From Lachnospiraceae bacterium (GTDB lineage: Bacteria; Bacillota; Clostridia; Lachnospirales; Lachnospiraceae), in NCBI GenBank assembly GCA_022791635.1, contig JAAVZL010000047.1, positions 1 to 64,000 on the forward strand: a stretch of DNA of 64,000 nt, in the 5' to 3' direction. A program made the translations under genes and the position numbers. The notes below the pieces were generated by a model. That model was not told where the DNA came from. It was given only the letters and a program-made list of their open reading frames with translations, and searched no databases. Positions 1-7,659 of this stretch are shown in pieces (position 1 is the stretch's first letter; each line of letters starts with the position of its first letter).

Positions 1-46
1 ATTTGTGAGGGTACTGAACAAATATGAAAGGTTGGAGGTGAATCAC

Positions 47-2032
47 GTGCAAAGAATAGGAGTATTTGTCTGCCATTGCGGCACCAACATTGCGGCAACC
101 GTTGACGTTGCCCGGGTGGTGGAAGCGGCGGCAAAAGAGCCTGGGGTGGTCCATGCGGAGGATTACCAGTATATGTGCTCTGAGGCCGGACAGCTGAAAA
201 TCCGCGAGGCAATCAAAGAGAAAAACCTGACAGGCATTGTAGTCTGCTCCTGCTCTCCCCGGATGCATGAAAATACATTCCGCCAGGCGGCAGAGCGTGC
301 GGGCATCAATCCCTACATGGTGGAGATCGCCAATATTCGTGAGCATTGTTCCTGGATTCATAAAGATATAGAAGAAGCAACAGAAAAAGCAGTGATTCTG
401 GCAAGGGCGGCCATCGCCAAGGTGACCCTGAACGCTCCCTTGCAGTCAGGCACCAGCAGAGTGGTAAAGAGAGCTCTGGTGATTGGCGGCGGTATCGCCG
501 GCATTCAGACAGCCCTCGACATTGCGGACGCAGGCTATGAGGTGGACATTGTGGAGAAGACGCCCAGCATCGGCGGAAGAATGTCCCAGCTTGACAAGAC
601 CTTCCCCACCCTGGACTGCTCGGCCTGTATCTTGACGCCGAAGATGGTGGAGGCTGCGGCCCATGAGAAGATTACCATTTACACCTACAGCGAGGTGGAA
701 AAGGTATCGGGCTTTGTGGGAGATTTTCAGGTGGACATCCGCAAAAAGGCAAGAAGCGTGGATATGAGCAAGTGCACCGGCTGCGGCGTCTGCCAGGAGA
801 AATGTCCCTCCAAGAAGACGCCCAATGAGTTTAACCGGGGCTTAAATAATAGGAGCGCCATTTACACGCCCTTTGCCCAGGCCATCCCCAATGTTCCGGT
901 GATTGACCGGGAGAACTGCATCAAGTTCAAGACGGGAAAATGCGGCGTCTGCGCCAAGGTCTGCCAGGCCGGAGCCATTGATTATGAGCAGAAGGATGAG
1001 ATTGTAACCCAGAACTACGGCGCTATCGTGGTGGCCACGGGCTTTGACACTATCAAGCTTGACAAGTTTGACGAGTATTCCTACAGCACCAGCCCGGATG
1101 TGATTACATCCTTAGAGCTTGAGCGCATTATGAATGCGGCAGGCCCCACAAAAGGACATCTGGAGCGCATGTCCGACCACAAGCCGCCCAAATCCATGGT
1201 ATTTATCCAGTGCGTGGGCTCCCGCTGTGCGGATGCGAGGGGCAAGAGCTACTGCTCCAAGATTTGCTGTATGTACACGGCCAAGCATGCCATGCTCATT
1301 CGCGACAAGTACCCGGATGTGGAGGTTACGGTATTTTACATAGATGTGCGTACGCCGGGGAAAAACTTTGACGAGTTTTACCGCAGAGCCGTAGAAGAAT
1401 ACGGCGTCAACTACATCAAAGGCCAGGTAGGAAAGGTGGCCGAAAAGGGCGATAAGCTTCTGGTTCAGGGTGTAGACTTAATCGACAACAAGCGGATACT
1501 CATGGAGACGGATATGGTAGTTCTGGCTACGGCCATTGAACCGAATCCCGATGTGCGTAAGATCGCCACCATGCTTACCGCAAGCATTGACACCAATAAC
1601 TTTTTAACGGAATCCCATGCAAAGCTGCGTCCGGTGGAATCGCCCACAGCAGGTATTTTCCTCTCCGGCGTCTGCCAGGGACCCAAAGACATTCCGGAGA
1701 CCGTGGCCCAAGCCGGTGCCGCCGCCGTAAAGGTGGTGGGGCTTCTGGCGAAGGATCACCTGGTAACCAATCCCTGTGTGGCCAAGTCTGACGAGCTTCT
1801 CTGCAACGGCTGCTCCTCCTGTGAAAAGGTATGTCCCTACGGGGCGATTTCCTATGAGGAGAGAGAAGTCAATGATCACGGCATCCGTGAGACCAGAAGA
1901 GTGGCCAATGTCAACAGCGCGCTCTGCCAGGGCTGCGGCGCCTGTACCGTTGCCTGCCCGTCGGGAGCCATGGATCTTCAGGGATTCTCGAACAGACAAA
2001 TTCTTGCGGAGGTGGATGCGATATGCAAGTAG
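47..2032 (+). CDS. hdrA: HdrA-like FAD/iron-sulfur electron-bifurcating subunit
   Basis: Flavoprotein core of a heterodisulfide-reductase-type complex, 661 aa from the GTG at 47 (GGAGGTG lies 10 bases upstream; an in-frame ATG at 5 has no ribosome site). Seen: an N-terminal Cys-rich segment (CHCGTN); the FAD dinucleotide fold GGGIAG near residues 147-152; ferredoxin motifs CTGCGVCQEKCP (about 243-253) and a second Cys set about 291-306; a CVGSRC/CSKICC segment; and two C-terminal 4Fe-4S motifs (Cys about 586-596 and 627-637). In known HdrA the FAD splits an electron pair between a high-potential and a low-potential acceptor. First gene of an overlapping operon with mvhD, Flx-type subunits and frdBA. 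HdrB and HdrC are absent, so the acceptor is probably not a heterodisulfide. Family sure; acceptor inferred. Confidence 0.93.
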   Translation: MQRIGVFVCHCGTNIAATVDVARVVEAAAKEPGVVHAEDYQYMCSEAGQLKIREAIKEKNLTGIVVCSCSPRMHENTFRQAAERAGINPYMVEIANIREHCSWIHKDIEEATEKAVILARAAIAKVTLNAPLQSGTSRVVKRALVIGGGIAGIQTALDIADAGYEVDIVEKTPSIGGRMSQLDKTFPTLDCSACILTPKMVEAAAHEKITIYTYSEVEKVSGFVGDFQVDIRKKARSVDMSKCTGCGVCQEKCPSKKTPNEFNRGLNNRSAIYTPFAQAIPNVPVIDRENCIKFKTGKCGVCAKVCQAGAIDYEQKDEIVTQNYGAIVVATGFDTIKLDKFDEYSYSTSPDVITSLELERIMNAAGPTKGHLERMSDHKPPKSMVFIQCVGSRCADARGKSYCSKICCMYTAKHAMLIRDKYPDVEVTVFYIDVRTPGKNFDEFYRRAVEEYGVNYIKGQVGKVAEKGDKLLVQGVDLIDNKRILMETDMVVLATAIEPNPDVRKIATMLTASIDTNNFLTESHAKLRPVESPTAGIFLSGVCQGPKDIPETVAQAGAAAVKVVGLLAKDHLVTNPCVAKSDELLCNGCSSCEKVCPYGAISYEEREVNDHGIRETRRVANVNSALCQGCGACTVACPSGAMDLQGFSNRQILAEVDAICK

Positions 2033-2469
2033 AAAAGACACAGGAATTCCGTCCGAAAATCGTTGCTTTCTGCTGCAACTGGTGCAGTTATGCGGGAGCG
2101 GATCTGGCTGGAAGCAGCAGGCTTGCATACCCGGCGGATGTGAAGATTATCCGGGTGCCCTGTTCCTGCCGGGTGAATCCCATGTTTATCCTAAGAGCCT
2201 TTCAGCGTGGAGCCGACGGGGTGATCCTATGCGGCTGTCATCCGGGAGACTGCCATTATACAACCGGTAACTATTATGCGAGAAGAAGAATGACCCTGTT
2301 GTTCTCCATGCTTGACTATCTGGGCGTGGAAAACGGCCGGACCCGTGTGGAATGGGTATCTGCCGCAGAGGGCGTGAAGTTCTCCACCACCATGAATGAG
2401 TTTGTAGCCAAGATTCATTCCCTGGGCGAAAATGTGAGATTGGGGGATTTGCGATGCAAGAAAGATTAA
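2023..2469 (+). CDS. MvhD/FlxD-type iron-sulfur electron-transfer subunit
   Basis: Small 148 aa protein of the methyl-viologen-reducing hydrogenase delta family, which hands electrons from an input module to HdrA. Seen: the family's Cys pattern, with CCNWCSYAGAD near residues 18-28, a PCSC motif, and CGCHPGDCHY near 78-87. These can carry a 2Fe-2S cluster. The start overlaps the end of hdrA by 10 bases and the end overlaps the next gene by 16, so the genes are translationally coupled. No hydrogenase subunits sit nearby, so the electron source is probably the Flx NAD(P)H module downstream rather than hydrogen. This is the FlxD role in the flx-hdr operons of sulfate reducers. Confidence 0.9.
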   Translation: MQVEKTQEFRPKIVAFCCNWCSYAGADLAGSSRLAYPADVKIIRVPCSCRVNPMFILRAFQRGADGVILCGCHPGDCHYTTGNYYARRRMTLLFSMLDYLGVENGRTRVEWVSAAEGVKFSTTMNEFVAKIHSLGENVRLGDLRCKKD

Positions 2470-3434
2470 TTGAACGAGCAAAGGAACTCCTGGCAGACGG
2501 AACCGTGGTGCGGGTCCTTGGATGGAAGCAGGGAGATCTGGGCTACAATCCGGAGCCTGCCTATTTCAACAGCCCGGAGGAATTAGAGGACTTTGTGTAT
2601 GACGGCTTCTGCGGAGCCAACTTGAGCAAATATATGATAAAGGCGGGGAAGCTTGAGGGAAATACCCTGGTATTTTTAAAGCCCTGCGATACCTACAGCT
2701 TTAACCAGCTGATTAAGGAGCACCGGGTAAATCGGGAAAAGACCTATATCATCGGTGTGGGCTGTAAGGGGACCCTGGATATTGACAAGGTAAAAAATGC
2801 GGGTATCAAGGGCATTGAGACCATTTCCCAGGAGGGAGATGTACTTAAGATTCAGACTATTTACGGGGAAAAGGAATTTCCCTTTAACGACGCATTGCTG
2901 GAGCGCTGTACCGTGTGTAAGGGCAAGACCCACCAGGTGTATGACGAGCTGATTGGCGCGGAGGAAGGCGAGGAAGCCGGCCCGGTAGGAAACCGTTTTG
3001 AGATGGTGGAAAAACTGGAGGCTATGACGCCGAAGGAGCGATTTGCTTTCTGGCAGAACGAGCTTTCCAAGTGTATCCGCTGCAATGCCTGCCGGAATGT
3101 CTGTCCTGCCTGCAGCTGTCTAAAATGTGTCTTTGACAGCAACAAGTTTGATTCCGCACAGAAAGCCAATGTGGATACCTTTGAGGAGCAGATGTTCCAT
3201 GTGATCCGGGCTTTCCACGTGGCGGGCCGGTGTACGGACTGCGGCGAGTGCAGCCGGGTATGCCCCCAGGGTATTCCTCTGCATCTGTTGAACCGGAAGT
3301 TTATCAAGGACATCAACGAGTTCTACGGACCCTATCAGGCCGGCGAGGATACGGACAGCCGGGCGCCTCTTACGGACTTTACCTTTGAGGACGTGGAGCC
3401 TGGTGTTGTAGCCGAGAGAGGAGGGAAGCACTAA
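2454..3434 (+). CDS. Flx-type 4Fe-4S dicluster subunit (FlxC-like)
   Basis: 326 aa iron-sulfur protein. The first ~190 residues resemble the N-terminal part of the coenzyme F420 hydrogenase/dehydrogenase beta family (CGANLSKY, KPCDTY, GVGCKG, and ERCTVCKGKTH near residue 150). The C-terminal half has a dicluster ferredoxin module with CIRCNACRNVCP followed by CSCLKC, then CTDCGECSRVCPQG. It probably wires electrons between the FAD/NAD(P)H subunit and MvhD/HdrA. It overlaps the upstream gene by 16 bases and abuts the downstream gene with no gap. The assignment as FlxC rather than FlxB rests on order and domain layout and is tentative. Confidence 0.82.
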   Translation: MQERLIERAKELLADGTVVRVLGWKQGDLGYNPEPAYFNSPEELEDFVYDGFCGANLSKYMIKAGKLEGNTLVFLKPCDTYSFNQLIKEHRVNREKTYIIGVGCKGTLDIDKVKNAGIKGIETISQEGDVLKIQTIYGEKEFPFNDALLERCTVCKGKTHQVYDELIGAEEGEEAGPVGNRFEMVEKLEAMTPKERFAFWQNELSKCIRCNACRNVCPACSCLKCVFDSNKFDSAQKANVDTFEEQMFHVIRAFHVAGRCTDCGECSRVCPQGIPLHLLNRKFIKDINEFYGPYQAGEDTDSRAPLTDFTFEDVEPGVVAERGGKH

Positions 3435-4457
3435 ATGTATCGGATAAAGAAGGATCGTCTGTCGGAATTGTTTGCGGCTATGGCGAAGACACAGGATTTG
3501 TTTCTCCCCCTTCGGAAAGCGGACCAGACCAATTATGGCCTCTGGAGCGAGGATGCAAAGGTGGATCTGGATACCTTGAAGACGGTAAAGTCCGGCAAGG
3601 ACTGCTTTTTTCCTCAGAGTGAGACCTTATATAACTGCAAAAAGGAGGACGGAAAGCTTTCCATTGATTCAGCAAAGCTTACGGATGCGCCCTTTGTGGT
3701 CTTCGGTATGCGTGCCTGTGACGTGCAGGGCTTAAAGGTTCTGGACAATGTATTTTTAAATGACCCGGTGGACAGCTTCTATGCGGCACGCCGGGAGCAT
3801 GGCGCGGTGGTTGCCATCGCCTGCCATGAGCCGGAGGAAACCTGCTTCTGTAAGGTCTTCGGCATTGATGCGGCCAATCCGGCGGCGGATGTGGCGGCCT
3901 GGTTTGTGGGCGAGGATCTCTATTGGAAAGCCCTGACAAAAAAGGGCGAGGCCCTGACAGAGAGTGTAAAGGCACTGCTTGCTGAGGCAGACGAGGCGGC
4001 TGTGGAGGAGGAGAAGAAGCAGATTCAGGCGATTATCGAGAAGCTTCCCTATTCCCACCTCGATCTTTCCCGGTTTACGCCGGAGAAAACCATGGAGCTC
4101 TTTGATTCTCCTCTTTGGGAGGAAATGTATCAGCCCTGTCTGGCCTGCGGCACCTGTACCTTTGTGTGCCCCACCTGCCAGTGCTATGATATCAAGGATT
4201 TTAATACGGGAAGCGGCGTGCAGCGTTACCGCTGCTGGGATTCCTGCATGTATTCTGACTTCACCATGATGGCTCACGGCAATATGCGGACCAGTCAGAT
4301 GCAGCGGTTCCGCCAGCGCTTTATGCACAAGCTGGTGTATTATCCGGCCAACAATGACGGCATGTTCTCCTGTGTGGGCTGCGGCCGCTGTGTGAGCAAG
4401 TGTCCGGCTTCCTTAAATATTGTAAAGGTGATTAAAAAGCTGGGAGGTGAAGCGTAA
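3435..4457 (+). CDS. Flx-type 4Fe-4S subunit (AsrA/FlxB-like)
   Basis: 340 aa protein with the layout of anaerobic sulfite reductase subunit A-like proteins. An N-terminal ~200-residue domain (FGMRACDVQGL, then CHEPEETCFCKVFG) is followed by two Cys clusters: CLACGTCTFVCPTCQC near residue 234-249 and CVGCGRCVSKCPA near 312-324. AsrC, the siroheme sulfite reductase subunit, is not present, so sulfite reduction is unlikely. In flx operons this type of subunit passes electrons from the FAD/NAD(P)H protein. The stop and the next start share bases (TAATG), indicating tight coupling. Confidence 0.83.
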   Translation: MYRIKKDRLSELFAAMAKTQDLFLPLRKADQTNYGLWSEDAKVDLDTLKTVKSGKDCFFPQSETLYNCKKEDGKLSIDSAKLTDAPFVVFGMRACDVQGLKVLDNVFLNDPVDSFYAARREHGAVVAIACHEPEETCFCKVFGIDAANPAADVAAWFVGEDLYWKALTKKGEALTESVKALLAEADEAAVEEEKKQIQAIIEKLPYSHLDLSRFTPEKTMELFDSPLWEEMYQPCLACGTCTFVCPTCQCYDIKDFNTGSGVQRYRCWDSCMYSDFTMMAHGNMRTSQMQRFRQRFMHKLVYYPANNDGMFSCVGCGRCVSKCPASLNIVKVIKKLGGEA

Positions 4458-5311
4458 TGGGCGAGTGTACCTGTGGAGGAAATCATAAACACGATATGCT
4501 GATCCCCATGATCGGCGTGATTACGGATATCCGCACCGAGACACCGGATGTGAAGACGTTCCGTGTGGTGGGCAGAGACGGGAAAAAGCTTTTCGAGCAT
4601 ATGCCGGGCCAGTGTGCCATGGTGTCTGTGCCCGGAGTGGGAGAGGCCATGTTTTCCATTACCTCCTCCCCCACCAACAAGGAATTTCAGGAATTTTCCA
4701 TCAAGCGCTGCGGAAGCCTTACGGATGTGCTTCACGGCATGAATCCGGGGGATGAGATTACGGTCCGGGGACCTTACGGAAATGCATTTCCCGTGGAGAC
4801 GGCCCTTAAGGGGGAGAATCTTCTGTTTATCGCCGGAGGAATCGGCCTGGCGCCTCTTCGGTCTGTGATTAATTATGTGCTGGACAACCGGGAGAATTAC
4901 GGGACGGTGGAGATTCTCTACGGCTCCCGCTCTGCGGATGATCTGGTGCAGCTTGAGGAGATTCAGCAGGTTTGGTGCAAAACTGAGGGCGTGGACGTGT
5001 ATCTGACCATTGACCGGGAGCAGGAGGGCTGGGACGGCCATGTGGGATTTGTTCCCTCCTACCTAAAGGAGATTGGATTTACCACCAACAAGAAAGTCCT
5101 TGTCTGCGGACCGCCGATTATGATTAAGTTCGTGCTGGCGGGGCTTACGGAGATGGGCTTTACCAAGGAGCAGATTTACACCACACTGGAGCTTCGCATG
5201 AAGTGCGGAATCGGAAAATGCGGGCGGTGCAACATTGGTTCCAAATATGTCTGCAAGGATGGGCCGGTGTTCCGATTTGATGAGATAGATGAGCTTCCTC
5301 CTGAATACTAA
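4457..5311 (+). CDS. FAD/NAD(P)H-binding oxidoreductase subunit (FlxA/AsrB-like)
   Basis: 284 aa ferredoxin-NAD(P)H reductase-fold protein. Seen: an N-terminal FAD-binding barrel (MPGQCAMVSVP, then MFSITSSP, near residues 50-75), the nucleotide domain GGIGLAPLRSVI near 135-146, a CGPPIM motif near 217, and a C-terminal 2Fe-2S motif with Cys in the spacing of AsrB/PyrK-type proteins (CGIGKCGRC, then a fourth Cys seven residues on). Expected role: oxidise NADH (or NADPH) and feed electrons to the iron-sulfur subunits of the same operon. It would be the input module of the proposed Hdr-Flx-Frd complex. The nucleotide preference cannot be read from the sequence. Confidence 0.9.
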   Translation: MGECTCGGNHKHDMLIPMIGVITDIRTETPDVKTFRVVGRDGKKLFEHMPGQCAMVSVPGVGEAMFSITSSPTNKEFQEFSIKRCGSLTDVLHGMNPGDEITVRGPYGNAFPVETALKGENLLFIAGGIGLAPLRSVINYVLDNRENYGTVEILYGSRSADDLVQLEEIQQVWCKTEGVDVYLTIDREQEGWDGHVGFVPSYLKEIGFTTNKKVLVCGPPIMIKFVLAGLTEMGFTKEQIYTTLELRMKCGIGKCGRCNIGSKYVCKDGPVFRFDEIDELPPEY

Positions 5312-5333
5312 GAAAGGACTGGTAAAAAATAAA

Positions 5334-6008
5334 ATGCAGGAAATGGTAAATGTATACTTTTTTGGAAAACAGTATTCCGTACCGGCAGAGCTGACCATTA
5401 TGACGGCCATGGAATATGCTGGCTACAAGCTGGTCCGGGGCTGCGGATGCCGTCACGGCTTCTGCGGCGCCTGCGCCACCATTTATAGAATCAAGGGCAA
5501 CAATGAGCTTAAGACCTGTCTGGCATGCCAGACCCAGGTGCAGGAGGGAATGTATGTGGCAACCCTGCCGTTCTTCCCCACAGACAAGCGGAATTACGAT
5601 ATCAATGAGGTTGAGGCCAAGCAGAAGATTATGATGGAGCTCTATCCTGAGATCTACAGCTGCATCGGCTGTAACGCCTGCACCAAGGGCTGTCCTCAGA
5701 GCCTCAATGTGATGCAGTACATTGCCTATGCGCAGAGGGGTGATTTTGAGAAATGTGCGGAGGAATCCTTTGACTGTATCGGCTGCGGCATCTGTACCTC
5801 ACGGTGTCCGGCAGGCATTTCCCATCCCATGGTGGGTGTGCTGGCAAGACGCCTTACGGGAAAATACATTGCTCCCAAGTCCGAGCACCTGGCCGAGCGT
5901 GTGGAGGCCATTAACAGCGGTGAGTTTGACAGTCTTATTGAGCAGGTGATGCAGAAGCCTATTGAGGAGATGAAAGAACTCTACAACAACAGGGATATTG
6001 AGAAATAG
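5334..6008 (+). CDS. frdB: Fumarate reductase/succinate dehydrogenase iron-sulfur subunit
   Basis: 224 aa from the ATG at 5334 (AGAAAGGA 5311-5318 upstream; an ATG at 5289 inside the previous gene has no ribosome site). Seen: a plant-type 2Fe-2S motif (RGCGCRHGFCGAC, with a fifth Cys pair near residue 60) and two complete CxxCxxCxxxCP motifs, CIGCNACTKGCP and CIGCGICTSRCP. Quinone-linked SdhB/FrdB normally carry a 3Fe-4S centre at the last site; here all four Cys are present, suggesting two 4Fe-4S clusters and a soluble, non-quinone route. There is no CCG (HdrB-like) extension as in thiol:fumarate reductase TfrB. Likely passes electrons to FrdA. Confidence 0.87.
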   Translation: MQEMVNVYFFGKQYSVPAELTIMTAMEYAGYKLVRGCGCRHGFCGACATIYRIKGNNELKTCLACQTQVQEGMYVATLPFFPTDKRNYDINEVEAKQKIMMELYPEIYSCIGCNACTKGCPQSLNVMQYIAYAQRGDFEKCAEESFDCIGCGICTSRCPAGISHPMVGVLARRLTGKYIAPKSEHLAERVEAINSGEFDSLIEQVMQKPIEEMKELYNNRDIEK

Positions 6009-6021
6009 GAGGGGAGCGCAT

Positions 6022-7626
6022 ATGTTTACAGCAGAAATGTTGGAATCCATTAAAAAGGTAGAGGCTACCAGGGCCGAGCGAATCGGCATGGAGCCCAGAA
6101 GAATGACAGCCGAGGAAAAAGATGAGCTTCTCCGCAAATTTCATCCTGATTATCGTCAGGAGGGCTTTCAGGAGTTAAAGGTGGGACCCAACAAGGGGGA
6201 GAAAGTGCCCTTTGAGCTGGGAACCCTGTTACACTCCAACAGCCGGATTAAGGATGTGCCCATTGATTTAAATCACGTGGCTTATGATGTGGATGTGCTG
6301 GTGATCGGCGGCGGCGGCGCCGGATCTTCCGCGGCCATTGAGGCTCACGAGGCAGGGGCCAATGTTATGATGGTGACCAAGCTTCGGATTGGTGACGCCA
6401 ATACCATGATGGCTGAGGGCGGAATCCAGGCGGCGGATAAGGAGAATGACTCGCCCCAGCAGCATTATCTGGATGCCTTTGGAGGCGGACATTTTGCCGC
6501 AAGGCCGGAGCTTCTGCGCCGTCTGGTGATGGAGGCGCCTGATGCCATCAAATGGCTCAATGAGCTGGGTGTGATGTTTGACAAGGATAAGGACGGCCGG
6601 ATGGTGACCACCCACGGAGGCGGAACCTCCAGAAAGCGGATGCATGCCTGCAAGGATTACTCCGGTGCGGAGATTATGCGTGTGCTTCGTGACGAGGTGT
6701 GGAACCGTCAGATTCCCATTGCGGACTTTACGGCGGCTGTGGAGCTGATTAAGGATGACAAGGGACAGGTGGCAGGCGCTGTGCTTCAAAATATGGAGAC
6801 CGGCGAGTATAAGGTGGCTAAGGCGAAGACGGTGGTGATCGCTACGGGCGGCGCCGGACGGCTTCACTATCAGAATTTCCCAACCTCCAACCATTATGGA
6901 GCTACGGCGGATGGTCTGGTGATGGGGTATCGTGCGGGTGCGCCTCTGTTGTATCAGGATACCATTCAGTATCATCCTACGGGCGTGGCTTATCCGGCTC
7001 AGATTTTCGGCGCTCTTGTAACGGAAAAGGTGCGTTCTCTGGGAGCGATGCTGATTAATGCAGAGGGCGAGGCGTTTATGCATCCTCTGGAGACTCGTGA
7101 TGTGTCTGCGGCTTCTATTATCCGGGAGTGCAAGGAGCGTGGTAAGGGTGTGCCTACGCCGACGGGCTTTGGTATCTGGCTGGATACGCCTATGATTGAG
7201 ATGATTCACGGAGAGGGAACCATTGAGAAGCGGATTCCGGCTATGCTTCGGATGTATTTGAATTATGGCATTGATATGAGAAAGCAGCCGATTTTGATTT
7301 ATCCGACCCTTCATTATCAGAATGGCGGTCTGGAGATCGGCGGTGAGGGCTTTACAAAAGTGATTCCTAACCTTTTGGTGGCCGGAGAGGCTGTGGGAGG
7401 TATTCACGGAAGAAATCGTCTGATGGGCAATTCTCTGCTGGATATTATCGTGTTTGGCCGCAATGCGGGCAAGGCTGCGGCGGCGAAGTGTAAAGAGGTG
7501 GAGCTTGGGGCCATGAATCTTGATCATATTCAGGATTACGCCAAAGAGCTTGAGAAGGCGGAGCTTCATACGGGTGAGGTTTCTCCGCTTCTGCTGCCGA
7601 AGTATACCTTTGGGATGCCGAAGTAA
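6022..7626 (+). CDS. frdA: Fumarate reductase-type flavoprotein subunit
   Basis: 534 aa from the ATG at 6022, 7 bases after AGGAGGGG. Seen: an N-terminal extension of ~85 residues, the FAD fold VIGGGGAGSSAA near 94-104, MAEGGIQAA near 130, HGGGTSRKR, IQYHPTGVA, HYQNGGLEIGGEG and NRLMGNSLLDIIVFGRNAG, all characteristic of the fumarate reductase/succinate dehydrogenase/aspartate oxidase family. At the position where FrdA/SdhA usually have the His that binds FAD covalently, this protein has Asn127 (ANTMMAEGG), so the flavin is probably non-covalent. Operon context (frdB before, dicarboxylate-type transporter after, fumarase nearby) favours fumarate reduction to succinate. A related alkene-acid substrate is possible. 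Confidence 0.88.
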   Translation: MFTAEMLESIKKVEATRAERIGMEPRRMTAEEKDELLRKFHPDYRQEGFQELKVGPNKGEKVPFELGTLLHSNSRIKDVPIDLNHVAYDVDVLVIGGGGAGSSAAIEAHEAGANVMMVTKLRIGDANTMMAEGGIQAADKENDSPQQHYLDAFGGGHFAARPELLRRLVMEAPDAIKWLNELGVMFDKDKDGRMVTTHGGGTSRKRMHACKDYSGAEIMRVLRDEVWNRQIPIADFTAAVELIKDDKGQVAGAVLQNMETGEYKVAKAKTVVIATGGAGRLHYQNFPTSNHYGATADGLVMGYRAGAPLLYQDTIQYHPTGVAYPAQIFGALVTEKVRSLGAMLINAEGEAFMHPLETRDVSAASIIRECKERGKGVPTPTGFGIWLDTPMIEMIHGEGTIEKRIPAMLRMYLNYGIDMRKQPILIYPTLHYQNGGLEIGGEGFTKVIPNLLVAGEAVGGIHGRNRLMGNSLLDIIVFGRNAGKAAAAKCKEVELGAMNLDHIQDYAKELEKAELHTGEVSPLLLPKYTFGMPK

Positions 7627-7659
7627 AATCCGCGGAAAGAATCGGAAGGGGAGTGTGTA

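Noticed and set aside
3435..5311. Anaerobic sulfite reductase AsrAB
   Set aside because: The two subunits look AsrA/AsrB-like, but the siroheme subunit AsrC is missing and the operon has hdrA, mvhD and frdAB instead.
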